Shown: piece by piece, positions 26,633 through 34,340 of the stretch | How positions within the stretch are numbered: position 1 is the first letter of the stretch | Layout: each line of letters begins with the position of its first letter | Program-made: the position numbers and the translations under genes | NCBI GenBank assembly: GCA_021850625.1 | Contig: JAJZLJ010000011.1 | Coordinates: 1-41,347 of the forward strand | DNA: 41,347 bases | Direction of reading: 5' to 3' | Source: Microcaldota archaeon | GTDB lineage: Archaea; Micrarchaeota; Micrarchaeia; Micrarchaeales; CABMGC01 | Notes under the pieces: generated by a model | Database searches by the model: none | Told to the model about the DNA's origin: nothing | What the model saw: the letters and a program-made list of their open reading frames with translations, nothing else

Positions 26633-27580
26633 ATGGCTAATAAAATGCAAAATAACAATAAAAATAAAGTTGGCAGTGTAGAAAGTCCGATAAACAAAAA
26701 ATATTTGAGACGACATACAATACGTGTTTTGATATTAGCATTAATTACCTTTTTAGGATTATATTTTATAACCAAATATTTTGGCATAAATCCTTCTAGT
26801 AATGGAGAAGAAATAGCCTTAAGTGCAATCATAGGAATATTAGGTATAGAAACGCTAGGAGTCATACTTTATTATTCTCTAAGATACTCGGTGAAAGGAG
26901 ATGAAGCATCTACGCTTAGAAATTTATTTAGAATAATAGGATACACTGCACTGATAATATTTCTTTTTTCATTGCTATCTATAAATGTTACTGGCTTACT
27001 ACTTAGTGCAGGATTTTTAGGCATTGTTCTTGGTTTGGCTGCGCAGTCAACACTCTCTAATTTTATAGCAGGAGTTTATCTTTTATCAAGCAAGGCCTTT
27101 GAACCTGGAGATAGAGTAACCATGCATACATGGCAGTACAATATGGTTCCACAGAGCTATCCTCATGATAAATTTGTTCCTGGATTTTTTGGAAAGATTA
27201 AAAATATAGGTTTGTTATATACTGAACTCACTAATGATGAGAATACACCAGTATATGTTCCAAACAGCATAGTAGTACAGGCACTTGTACTTAATTATGG
27301 GCGTGCACCAGAAAATACCGTAAAACTTCAGTTCGATATCTCAACTAAAATACCTTATGAACGAGTAAAAAAAAGAATAATAGAGACCTTGAAAACAAAA
27401 AAAGTAAAGAACTACGAGATAGCTATAGAGTATTTACATGATCAGATATATGTTATTACTATACACCTAATTTACGAATTTTTTGACCGCAGAGAGCTAA
27501 GATCTGAGATCTATGAAAAAATAATAAAGGACATTCAGAATGATGAAAAAAATGCTAAGAATAAAAAAAAGAAGCAGTAA
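26633..27580 (+). CDS. MscS-family mechanosensitive channel
   Basis: A 315-residue protein with three membrane parts: TM1 (about 28-49), TM2 (about 62-86) and the pore helix region 100-150, which carries the small-residue-rich GFLGIVLGLAAQSTLSNFIAG. Then come F-E-P-G-D-R-V (156-162) and PVYVPNSIVV of the cytosolic beta domain, followed by an alpha-beta cage domain and a lysine-rich tail. It opens under membrane tension to protect against osmotic downshock. An insertion of about 20 residues (164-184, MHTWQYNM...HDKF) between the pore and the beta domain is longer than in minimal MscS. Confidence 0.9.
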   Translation: MANKMQNNNKNKVGSVESPINKKYLRRHTIRVLILALITFLGLYFITKYFGINPSSNGEEIALSAIIGILGIETLGVILYYSLRYSVKGDEASTLRNLFRIIGYTALIIFLFSLLSINVTGLLLSAGFLGIVLGLAAQSTLSNFIAGVYLLSSKAFEPGDRVTMHTWQYNMVPQSYPHDKFVPGFFGKIKNIGLLYTELTNDENTPVYVPNSIVVQALVLNYGRAPENTVKLQFDISTKIPYERVKKRIIETLKTKKVKNYEIAIEYLHDQIYVITIHLIYEFFDRRELRSEIYEKIIKDIQNDEKNAKNKKKKQ

Positions 27581-27614
27581 AAATTTATTGAAAGTTGCAA
27601 TTGCAATTAAGCAA

Positions 27615-27950
27615 TTAACTTAGCCCAACCAACGCAGTTCCAGCTGCTATTAATAGTATTCCTATCCATCTTAAGAGAGTAATAGGTTCGTTTATAAATA
27701 TAAGTGCAAAAACGCTTGCGAAAATATAACTTAATCCTCCAACCCCATAGGCCCAGCTAAGATGAGATCTTCCAAGAACATAAAGATAGATTATAGTAGA
27801 TAATCCGTAGCTTATTATTCCAAGCAGTATAAGCCCTATAAGATAAACTCCAGTACTTTGCAAACCTAGTTTAAATAATAACTGGCCTACGGCGCCTAGG
27901 ATTGTACTGCCTACAAGCATGAGCAATAAAAGTTTTTTAATATTTTGCAT
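27615..27950 (-). CDS. EamA/SMR-like half transporter, second of a pair
   Basis: A 111-residue protein with four hydrophobic helices, half the size of a full EamA permease. It resembles small multidrug resistance and ArnE/ArnF-type proteins: an early G-Q-L-L-F-K-L-G motif, then LSWAYGVGGLSYIFASVFALIFINEP, the EamA repeat end. Proteins of this type work as antiparallel dimers. It starts seven bases after the gene at 27958, so a heterodimer is likely. Cargo could be a lipid-linked sugar or small cation; the sequence does not decide. Confidence 0.8.
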   Translation of the reverse strand: MQNIKKLLLLMLVGSTILGAVGQLLFKLGLQSTGVYLIGLILLGIISYGLSTIIYLYVLGRSHLSWAYGVGGLSYIFASVFALIFINEPITLLRWIGILLIAAGTALVGLS

Positions 27951-27957
27951 AAACTCA

Positions 27958-28326
27958 CTAATAAGTCATTGCTACAATTATTATACCAAGCACTATTAGC
28001 ATTAGTCCTAGGCCTCGTTTAAGTCCTATTCCTTCTCCAAGCTTAAATCTCGCTATTAGAAATACAAAAACAAAGGTACTTGCAAAGGTAGGGTATACAA
28101 AGGAGAGCTCGCCAGAAGAAAGAGCGGTTAGATAAAAAACAAGACTTGATAGATATACACCAATGCCTACAAGAAGCCCTTTGTTTTTAAGCAGTGATAT
28201 CCCCCCATCAATACTAAGAGTAAACTTGTGCACTGAACGCTTCATTATATATTGAGAAATTGCGGCTATTGCTGCTGCGATAAGTGTAAGAAGTATTATA
28301 TCTAATTCTCCAAGCAAAAGGTTCAC
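27958..28326 (-). CDS. EamA/SMR-like half transporter, first of a pair
   Basis: A 122-residue four-helix protein related to the gene that follows it. Visible features are A-A-I-S-Q-Y-I-M-K-R in helix 1 and LSFVYPTFASTFVFVFLIARF with a following G-E-G-I, matching the EamA half-repeat. No ATG is available. GTG 28326 or the TTG just before it are the candidates. A strong TATA box lies about 155-165 bases upstream, so the transcript has a long leader (28330-28460) with hairpins. Confidence 0.78.
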   Translation of the reverse strand: MNLLLGELDIILLTLIAAAIAAISQYIMKRSVHKFTLSIDGGISLLKNKGLLVGIGVYLSSLVFYLTALSSGELSFVYPTFASTFVFVFLIARFKLGEGIGLKRGLGLMLIVLGIIIVAMTY

Positions 28327-28329
28327 CAA

Positions 28330-28493
28330 TTTTTCTTTTTTGTTTTTATTGTTATTTCACGTTCTATCAAGGTAAAGAGTACGAGCTTCTCTATTTTGTA
28401 GAGAGTTTTAGTAACTTCTCAGTGCGATTTTTCAAGATAACAGGAAGTTATCTGAAAGCTAATTATTTATCTTATTGTTCATATTTATATACC
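28330..28493 (-). promoter_or_regulatory. TATA box and long structured leader of the EamA pair
   Basis: Reading leftward, TATATAAAT (about 28483-28493) with an A-rich upstream element predicts a start near 28460. This is immediately followed by a hairpin of about ten pairs with one bulge (28430-28457, loop TTCCT) and a second hairpin (28387-28405, five to six pairs). About 130 untranslated bases before the coding start is unusual in a genome where most starts are nearly leaderless. It may be a cis-regulatory RNA or a separate small RNA. I could not match it to a known riboswitch. Confidence 0.4.
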
Positions 28494-28542
28494 TTTTGCG
28501 GTTCGCCTTAATCTAATGCCTTAAAAGTATTGAGTTTCTCAT

Positions 28543-30213
28543 TCACTTAGCGCTAACTTTGTTAAAAATTTTTACTACTGTACTCAAAAATGCAGTACAC
28601 TCTTCATATACAAGAAAGTCTTCCATACTCATGCAAAGTACACCAGTTATAGAGTTATAATTTATGAGATCTGTTTTTTTACATAAGACTATTACACGAT
28701 CATAATTTTTTATTCGTTCAGTAATCATATTTTTTGTTTCATTTAAATTCTTAAGCCCTGTTTCATATTCAATAGCATATTTAATACCGTCCTTCTCTGC
28801 TATAATATCTGGTCCATATGATGTATTATGAATCTTTACATAAAACCCAAAACGTTTAAGTTGTAGTGCTATTATTCCAACACTAATATCATGTTCAGGC
28901 GTATTTAGCACGTTTCCTAAATACCACGTATCGTCATATGCGCAGCCGTATTTTATTGTATATTGTTGAATATTTTTATTATTCTTTAAAGTTTTAATTC
29001 CCATATCTATTTCATGATCAATAAAGCCGTTTACTCTTAGCTCGTTTCGCAGCTCTTTTTCTCTTATTACGGCTCTTGTTAACTCATCTAATATATATGC
29101 CATTGGAGGAGTTTGGTTTTTAACTCTGCCGAACTTAAGTATCAAGGGCTCTTTATGATAATAATCTACAGCGACAGCCTCTCCTACGCTTAAGGATCTG
29201 AGCGCAGTTTTTATTCTACTTGATCGTTCTCCTTCGTTTCCGCCAGATATAAAACTAGATACATAATTAAGTTCCTCTGGTTCTCTTGTATAAAAACTTA
29301 TAAAAAGCGATGAGTTACATCTTACATCTCTATCCAACGTTTTGGCAGTTTGAGAGATTGATATTATACCTATACCATACTTTCTTCCTTCAGAAACAAG
29401 TCTGCCAAGTATTGGATTATCGCCAAGCTTTCCAGCTTCATCTACTACTATATAAAGTTTCATAATACTGCTTTCTCCATGCATTATGGCATAGGTATAA
29501 ATCTGTTTAAGTATACCCTCCATAAAAATACTTTGTGCATCTACCGTTCCAAGACCTTTTAATAAAATGATTGTCCTTGAGTTTACAGCTTCTGAAATCT
29601 TTATTGTATTTTTAGTATCAAGATACTCCAATGATGTGAATCTTGTTAAAAGATACTCAAGCATGTTTGCTTCTGTTTTATTGTTTTTGAGCTCTGCGTT
29701 TTTCTTGAAAACCTTTAAGGTAAAAATGAGTGAAGAAAATGACGGCTCCTTTGTCTTTCTTTCGCAGATTTCATAAGTATATTTTATACATCGATATAAC
29801 AGATTTGATTGTACATGACCAAGCCTAAGATATTTTTGTAAAATTGTTGATAGTTCTGAGGTTTTCTCATTTATGCTTGCCATGCCTCTTTCAAAAATAT
29901 TTATTCCATTGTGCTTTGCATTTATTACTTTTGCATTTATGCTATTTGCCAATCCAACATAATCACTTTTTGGATCTAAAATAATTAAATTAAAGTTATC
30001 TTCCGAAAGCATCTGAATAATTACATTAGCGGCATTTGATTTTCCAGATCCACTTTGTCCGACTATTGCTATATGTGGATTTATTCTGTTGCTAATTGAG
30101 AGATAATTATTAAAAAATGGCTTTTTCCAAACAAAAGAAAATTCATTGTTGTACGTTATTCTTCTTTTTTTAAGGTATTTAAAAATCATACAATAATTAT
30201 TTTTTTTATCCAT
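28543..30213 (-). CDS. HerA/DUF87-like ATPase fused to a nuclease-like domain
   Basis: A 556-residue protein from ATG 30213. Residues about 45-360 form a HerA/VirB4-type motor ATPase with Walker A GQSGSGKS (52-59), NLIILDPKSDYVGL, Walker B LYIVVDEAGK (D258, E259), SEGRKYGIG for an arginine finger, and a sensor SISQTAK. A helical linker follows, then a C-terminal domain (about 435-540) with Y-G-P-D-I-I-A...Y-A-I-E-Y-E-T-G, which resembles the PD-(D/E)xK nuclease core (P468, D469, E482-x-E484), with Glu where Lys is usual. Such motors pump or thread DNA in repair or conjugation. No nurA, mre11 or rad50 is beside it, so it is not the standard end-resection HerA. Confidence 0.75.
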   Translation of the reverse strand: MDKKNNYCMIFKYLKKRRITYNNEFSFVWKKPFFNNYLSISNRINPHIAIVGQSGSGKSNAANVIIQMLSEDNFNLIILDPKSDYVGLANSINAKVINAKHNGINIFERGMASINEKTSELSTILQKYLRLGHVQSNLLYRCIKYTYEICERKTKEPSFSSLIFTLKVFKKNAELKNNKTEANMLEYLLTRFTSLEYLDTKNTIKISEAVNSRTIILLKGLGTVDAQSIFMEGILKQIYTYAIMHGESSIMKLYIVVDEAGKLGDNPILGRLVSEGRKYGIGIISISQTAKTLDRDVRCNSSLFISFYTREPEELNYVSSFISGGNEGERSSRIKTALRSLSVGEAVAVDYYHKEPLILKFGRVKNQTPPMAYILDELTRAVIREKELRNELRVNGFIDHEIDMGIKTLKNNKNIQQYTIKYGCAYDDTWYLGNVLNTPEHDISVGIIALQLKRFGFYVKIHNTSYGPDIIAEKDGIKYAIEYETGLKNLNETKNMITERIKNYDRVIVLCKKTDLINYNSITGVLCMSMEDFLVYEECTAFLSTVVKIFNKVSAK

Positions 30214-30235
30214 AAATATCACATTTACTTAAAAC

Positions 30236-30335
30236 TGAAAGGAAAAGAAAGATAGAAAGATAAAAATAAAAGATAAAAAATAAAAAGATAAGAAAAAAGA
30301 GATAGTAAATTACATTAAACTGTTATAAAATAAAA
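30236..30335 (-). terminator. pyrimidine-rich tract after endonuclease IV
   Basis: On the transcribed strand this stretch downstream of the nfo stop is almost only T with scattered C and A (several runs of four to six T). Archaeal polymerase stops at such T clusters without a hairpin, so this is a likely terminator for nfo. It also separates nfo from the ATPase gene at 28543-30213, whose promoter must lie in the same gap. Confidence 0.5.
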
Positions 30336-31160
30336 TTACAAAAGTATTTCCCTGACTGTTTTTAATTCGTTTAGTTCCTGTTCCTTGCTTGAATGTGGAG
30401 TTTCTAGAATAAAATTAAGGCCAAGAAACTTCTTATAAGAAAAAAACGATTTGAATCCATCTATTCCTATATTTCCAAGACCTATGCACTCATGTCTGTC
30501 CCTTCCGGATCCTAATTCATATTTAGCATCATTCAAATGAATAAGTTTGATGTTTTCAAATCCAAGTTTGTCATCTATAAGTTTTGCAGTTTCTGTTTTT
30601 CTTACATCGTATCCTGCAGCAAAAAGATGACAAGTATCTATACAAAAACCTACCTCACTTGAATGTATCTTATCATATATTTCTTTAAGATCCTCAAGTG
30701 TAGAACCTACGCTGTTTTTCTGTCCTGCCTGATTTTCAAGCAATACAAAAACCCCGTTTTTTTCACTTTTCACAGAACTTACTGCATTTACCACCCTATC
30801 AATGGCTTTTTCCTTACCCTCGCCAAGACCACTTCCTAAATGAACTACTACGTACTCTATCTTAAGTGCAGCACACTCTTTAACTATTATTGAGAGTGTT
30901 TCTACTGATTTTTTATATACATCTTCTTTTGGTGATGCTAGATTAGGTAAATAGGGCATATGAACAAAGACCGGTTCAATTTTGGTATTTTTTGATTTTA
31001 TAAGAAATTTATTTTTTTCTTCGGTAGATATTTTTTGCACTGACCAGATTCTTGGACTGCCTATAAATATTTGCATTGTAGTACAGTTTATCTCCTTAGA
31101 ATAATCAAAAGCGTTTGAAATTCCTCCTGAAATTGATACATGATACCCAAGTTTTAACAT
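30336..31160 (-). CDS. nfo: endonuclease IV (AP endonuclease)
   Basis: A 274-residue TIM-barrel enzyme that cuts DNA 5' to abasic sites in base excision repair. All nine zinc ligands can be lined up with E. coli Nfo: H67, H107, E142, D175, H178, H208, D221, H223 and E253, in blocks such as VHLGSGLGEG, LLENQAGQ, CIDTCHLFAAG, LIHLNDAK and DRHECIGLG. Start ATG 31160 (MLKLGYHVSISGG) has AGGTAA just upstream and lies four bases after the previous gene ends, so the two form an operon. Confidence 0.96.
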   Translation of the reverse strand: MLKLGYHVSISGGISNAFDYSKEINCTTMQIFIGSPRIWSVQKISTEEKNKFLIKSKNTKIEPVFVHMPYLPNLASPKEDVYKKSVETLSIIVKECAALKIEYVVVHLGSGLGEGKEKAIDRVVNAVSSVKSEKNGVFVLLENQAGQKNSVGSTLEDLKEIYDKIHSSEVGFCIDTCHLFAAGYDVRKTETAKLIDDKLGFENIKLIHLNDAKYELGSGRDRHECIGLGNIGIDGFKSFFSYKKFLGLNFILETPHSSKEQELNELKTVREILL

Positions 31161-31164
31161 CAAA

Positions 31165-31776
31165 TTACCTGCATAGTTGTAATGCTTTTTTTACAATGTC
31201 AATTTCTTCATCGCTTAATGCCTCGCTTTTTAGGAAATTTTTGCTTTTAATCACAAACTCTAGAATATCTATTCTTTCGACATTTCTTTTTGCAGTTTCT
31301 GCTATTATCATTGCCGTATTATTTATTTTCATCGTTTCAGCAAAATCAAGCACCCAGGAATCTATCACCTTAACAAATCCCATAAGCAGATGTATGCTGG
31401 ATATGGCCATAAGAAACTTTTTGAGTTCGTCCATTCTTTCTATTAATTCTGGTTTTTCTTCCTCTCCATTTTCTATTTTTTTTATGAATTCAGAGTACTG
31501 CTTGCTTATTTCGTCCTCTTTTTCTAAAAGATTGCTTATTATCAACATATCCATCTCAATCTCAGAGGATTTATCAGGAAGTTTTACTGTGTTGCCATTT
31601 ATCTCTAGTCTTTTTTCATCAATCTCGATATGTACTAAATCTATAGCTTCTAGAATAAGTTCATTTTTGGTCTTTACAAGGATCTCCTGTGCAAGCATCC
31701 ATTGTGGTATGTCGTCAGCAATATTACTTAAGGAATTGGTTTGTTTGTTTTCAAAATTGCCAGGGGTCTTTGCCAT
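31165..31776 (-). CDS. unknown helical protein co-transcribed with nfo
   Basis: A 203-residue acidic, mostly helical protein. A heptad-like stretch (about 75-125, LIISNLLEKEDEISKQYSEF and KKIENGEEEKPELIERMDEL) suggests a coiled coil, and the C-terminal part (IDILEFVIKSKNFLKSEAL) looks like a helical bundle. I do not recognise a family. It is the first gene of a two-gene unit with endonuclease IV, so a role in DNA repair or damage response is a guess from context. A longer opposite-strand frame covers the same bases but is low-complexity Ser/Ile/Phe-rich and is rejected. Confidence 0.65.
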   Translation of the reverse strand: MAKTPGNFENKQTNSLSNIADDIPQWMLAQEILVKTKNELILEAIDLVHIEIDEKRLEINGNTVKLPDKSSEIEMDMLIISNLLEKEDEISKQYSEFIKKIENGEEEKPELIERMDELKKFLMAISSIHLLMGFVKVIDSWVLDFAETMKINNTAMIIAETAKRNVERIDILEFVIKSKNFLKSEALSDEEIDIVKKALQLCR

Positions 31777-31940
31777 AAAATCATAGTTTTAAATATTGGT
31801 AATCCAATTGCGAGATTATTAATTACCCATTAATAAATAAATAGGTTATGTAGCTATATTATACTAAAAAATAAGTGATTTTATGCTACAGATAAAATAC
31901 GCATAAAATCTAAAATAATCATATTTTTTATGGGAGTAAA

Positions 31941-32558
31941 ATGAACTGCGATAATATCAAAATTGAAACGTTAGAGACTGTATACAAACCTGCAGAAGAC
32001 TCATATCTTTTGATTGAGATGCTTTCTGAATATTTGAAGGATAAGAAAGAAAAAATGACACTTCTCGATATGGGTAGTGGAACAGGAATCATAGGATTGT
32101 GCGCTGCTACAAATAAAAATATCTCAAAGGTAATCATGGCTGATATAAACAAGGAATCCATAATGCTTACAAAAAGAAATTTCTTAGCAAACAAACACCA
32201 GATTAAAGCTGATATCAACATTGTAGAGAGCGATTTGTTTGATAAGCTTGATACTTTTATTTTTAATATAATAACTTTTAATCCACCGTATCTTCCTAAT
32301 GAAAACAATGCTGAGCTCATGAAAGATGCTTTCTATGGCGGCTGGTCAGGTATTGAAACAACAAAACGTTTTCTAGAAAAGGCGAAATCGCATATTGCTA
32401 AAGATGGACGTATTTTTATAATAGCAAGCTCTCTTTCTGATATTGAATCTCTACGAAGATTTATTATTGCATCTGATTTTAAGATTGAAAATGAAGGTAA
32501 GATCCATATATTTTTTGAGGATATAATTGGAATTGAATTAAGTAATATTGATAAATAA
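31941..32558 (+). CDS. Mtq2/HemK2-type protein glutamine methyltransferase
   Basis: A 205-residue SAM methyltransferase of the short archaeal/eukaryal HemK group that methylates the GGQ glutamine of the release factor. Diagnostic features are V-Y-K-P-A-E-D-S-Y-L-L (14-24), the SAM loop LLDMGSGTGIIGL (41-53) and the catalytic NPPYLP (114-119). In other organisms this enzyme works with a Trm112 partner; none is adjacent. It starts 21 bases upstream of the rhodanese-like gene in the same direction. Confidence 0.88.
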   Translation: MNCDNIKIETLETVYKPAEDSYLLIEMLSEYLKDKKEKMTLLDMGSGTGIIGLCAATNKNISKVIMADINKESIMLTKRNFLANKHQIKADINIVESDLFDKLDTFIFNIITFNPPYLPNENNAELMKDAFYGGWSGIETTKRFLEKAKSHIAKDGRIFIIASSLSDIESLRRFIIASDFKIENEGKIHIFFEDIIGIELSNIDK

Positions 32559-32578
32559 TAGTTTGTTGAGAGTATAGT

Positions 32579-32908
32579 ATGGAAAATAATGAAGTTGAAG
32601 AACTTGAGTTTGATGAAGCCATACAGTACGCTTCAAAAAAGAAAACAGCACTCGTATGGGTCGGTTTTGAACCTAAAGAATATATTGAAGAGCTGCTTGG
32701 CGTAGAAAAAAACACCATTAAACAGATATCAATAAATCAAGTATTAAAAATAAATGCAGAGCAAGCAAAAGAATTGGAAAACCATATTTTTGTATGCTAC
32801 CATGGTAATTCGTCTAGATATGTAGTTGATATTCTCAAGGATAAGTATGGAATACATGCTTTAAATCTAAAAGGCGGCATAACCAGAATAGTTGGAGAGA
32901 TATTCTAA
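32579..32908 (+). CDS. GlpE-like single-domain rhodanese
   Basis: A 109-residue rhodanese-fold protein. The active-site loop CYHGNSSR (about 83-90) matches the CYHGNSS loop of E. coli GlpE, a thiosulfate:cyanide sulfurtransferase, and is followed by the family's L-K-D-K-Y-G-I...N-L-K-G-G-I. The catalytic cysteine is in VCYHG. The N-terminal half is more divergent (charged, with IEELLGVEKNTIKQI), so the natural sulfur acceptor is unknown. It is the second gene of a short unit with the methyltransferase. Confidence 0.82.
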   Translation: MENNEVEELEFDEAIQYASKKKTALVWVGFEPKEYIEELLGVEKNTIKQISINQVLKINAEQAKELENHIFVCYHGNSSRYVVDILKDKYGIHALNLKGGITRIVGEIF

Positions 32909-32912
32909 TTGT

Positions 32913-33671
32913 TTATTTTTTGGAAAGCCTACTATGTTTTTCTTTATACATTCTGCGGTCTGCAATTTTAAATAAAGTTTCTTGGATATGGTTTGCATTG
33001 CTATTTTGAAGTATACGTTTATCTATATCCCTCATGCTTGCAATTCCTGCAGAGAAACTAACATTAAAATCATTGCTTGCAAGATTTAGTTTTTCCACTG
33101 CGATTCTTAATCTTTCTACAAAACGCATTGCAGAATTTTTATCTGTATTTTCTAGTATTACAATAAACTCATCGGCTCCGTTTCCTCGCCTATATGCGTA
33201 ATCTGATTCTCGTATGGTATTTTTAATTGCAAGACCTAGTCTTTTTATTGCAGCATCTCCAAATTCATGCCCCATACTGTCATTTATTTTTTTTAATCCA
33301 TTTCCGTCTATTACAACAAAGGAGATTCCAGATTGGTTTTTTTCTATATTCCTAACATAACCTGAGATTATTTTTTTTGAATCGTCAAGATATTTGTTGT
33401 TATTCCCAAGCCCAGTCATTCTATCTGTAAAAAGCATAGTTCTAAGAATTTTATTTTCTCTTCTTAGTTCAATTATCTCATTTAAAAGATTGGTTTTGTC
33501 TTTTTTAGAGGTATTAGCTTTTCTAAGTATAACTTTGAAATTGTGAGGATCTATTTTCTCTACGCGACGTACTTGTTCTAAATCAAGAATCCTAATCTCC
33601 TTGGCAAGACTAACGGCCCCCTCATTTTGTCCGTTTTGTTTGTGATTATTACTGGTATTATTGGAATACAT
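32913..33671 (-). CDS. divergent GGDEF-domain protein
   Basis: A 252-residue soluble protein. The first 75 residues hold no known sensor and end in a short coiled-coil linker; the GGDEF domain starts at DRMTGLGN (83-90). It keeps D122 as metal ligand, KKIND (127-131), GHEFGD (134-139) and an RxxD (R154-E-S-D157) that could be an inhibitory site. The signature reads G165-A-D-E-F169 instead of GGDEF, and two extra residues (GN) lie before it. It may synthesise c-di-GMP or another dinucleotide, or may only bind nucleotide. GGDEF proteins are rare in archaea. A GTTTAAATACC box at about 33695-33705 gives a leaderless start. Confidence 0.82.
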   Translation of the reverse strand: MYSNNTSNNHKQNGQNEGAVSLAKEIRILDLEQVRRVEKIDPHNFKVILRKANTSKKDKTNLLNEIIELRRENKILRTMLFTDRMTGLGNNNKYLDDSKKIISGYVRNIEKNQSGISFVVIDGNGLKKINDSMGHEFGDAAIKRLGLAIKNTIRESDYAYRRGNGADEFIVILENTDKNSAMRFVERLRIAVEKLNLASNDFNVSFSAGIASMRDIDKRILQNSNANHIQETLFKIADRRMYKEKHSRLSKK

Positions 33672-33695
33672 GAATCTCAGTATATATATGCGTTT

Positions 33696-34109
33696 TTAGG
33701 TATTTAAACTTACCGTTAATATGTTCTTTGAAGTTAATAGATGGAAGATGGCTGGGGAGAGAGGCTCCGAAGCCTCTCTCGAAATTATGTTTATCTCTTC
33801 ACTTTCTACGCCTTCGCTGCCTATCACATATTTAAGCTCATAGCGCCTTTTCGTATACGTGCTCTGCTCTAACAACTTGCAATGGTCTATGACCTTTGCA
33901 ATTCTACCAGATGCCCTAACAAGATCTTTAACTATCTTGTATGTGCATACTGTTAGGTTTTCTGCAAAGCCGTATTCTGCATCCCATAACTTTTTATAGT
34001 CATGTAAAGATACAGCAAGATCCTTCGCTTCGGCCTTAGACAGCTCCTTTATGTGCGTATTGAGATCTTTCATAACCTTCTCCCAGCCATTTTTATTTCT
34101 TCCATCCAT
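33696..34109 (-). CDS. unknown 137-residue protein
   Basis: A soluble, mixed alpha/beta protein of no recognised family. The first half is helical and charged (HIKELSKAEAKDLAVSLHDY, KIVKDLVRASGRIAKVIDH) and the second half contains a possible beta hairpin (RRYELKYVIGSEG...EEINIIS). GGGTGA directly before the ATG is a good ribosome site, and a TATA-like AGTATAAATTG lies about 50 bases upstream, so there is a short leader with a hairpin (34129-34148). It lies upstream of the GGDEF gene in the same direction with 24 bases between them. Confidence 0.6.
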   Translation of the reverse strand: MDGRNKNGWEKVMKDLNTHIKELSKAEAKDLAVSLHDYKKLWDAEYGFAENLTVCTYKIVKDLVRASGRIAKVIDHCKLLEQSTYTKRRYELKYVIGSEGVESEEINIISREASEPLSPAIFHLLTSKNILTVSLNT

Positions 34110-34128
34110 TTTTTCACCCAGATTTAGA

Positions 34129-34148
34129 GTCTGATAAAAGGGTCAGAC
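34129..34148 (-). promoter_or_regulatory. hairpin in the leader of the 137-residue protein gene
   Basis: GTCTGA (34129-34134) and TCAGAC (34143-34148) form a perfect 6-bp inverted repeat around an eight-base loop. It lies between the predicted TATA box and the GGGTGA ribosome site, so it would be at the 5' end of the mRNA or act as an operator dyad. Confidence 0.35.
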
Positions 34149-34200
34149 GTCCCCGCCAATTTATACTGCGTATGGCACGCTTTCTGCGATATCATATACT

Positions 34201-34226
34201 TTAGTAAAGTATTTATACTTTGCTAA
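34201..34226. repeat. near-perfect 11-bp inverted repeat
   Basis: TTAGTAAAGTA (34201-34211) and TACTTTGCTAA (34216-34226) pair with one mismatch around a four-base centre (TTTA). Its symmetry suits a dimeric regulator. It stands about 25 bases upstream of the rightward TATA box at 34250 and about 35 bases upstream of the leftward promoter of the neighbouring gene, so it could serve either. Confidence 0.45.
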
Positions 34227-34249
34227 AATATTTAACTTCAAGTAGATAG

Positions 34250-34340
34250 ATATATAAAGATGTATATGAAATATTAATATGTCGGATGAAAATCCGGCAC
34301 ACCCAGAAAGGGGGCGGCTACGCTGCCCCTTTATTTTCTT
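34250..34340 (+). ncRNA. candidate small structured RNA (or 28-codon leaderless gene)
   Basis: A clear TATA box (ATATATAAAG, 34250-34259) predicts transcription from about 34280. Exactly there begins an 8-pair hairpin closed by a GAAA tetraloop (34280-34299), followed after seven bases by a second hairpin of 11 pairs with one bulged G (34307-34332) and a T-rich run (TTTATTTTCTT). This is GC-rich within very AT-rich DNA. The same DNA also opens a frame at ATG 34279, MSDENPAHPERGRLRCPFIF plus eight more residues, ending at 34365, at leaderless distance from the TATA box. Structure and frame are both plausible; I slightly prefer the RNA. Confidence 0.45.

Noticed and set aside
31115-31786. 223-codon plus-strand open frame opposite the unknown protein and the start of nfo
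   Set aside because: It is low-complexity (Ser, Ile, Phe), overlaps a certain gene (nfo), and mirrors the codon bias of the leftward frame, so it is a shadow.
32913-33671. Cas10-like or CRISPR polymerase
   Set aside because: The palm-like GGDEF fold is related, but there is no HD domain, zinc ribbon, GGDD motif or neighbouring cas gene.
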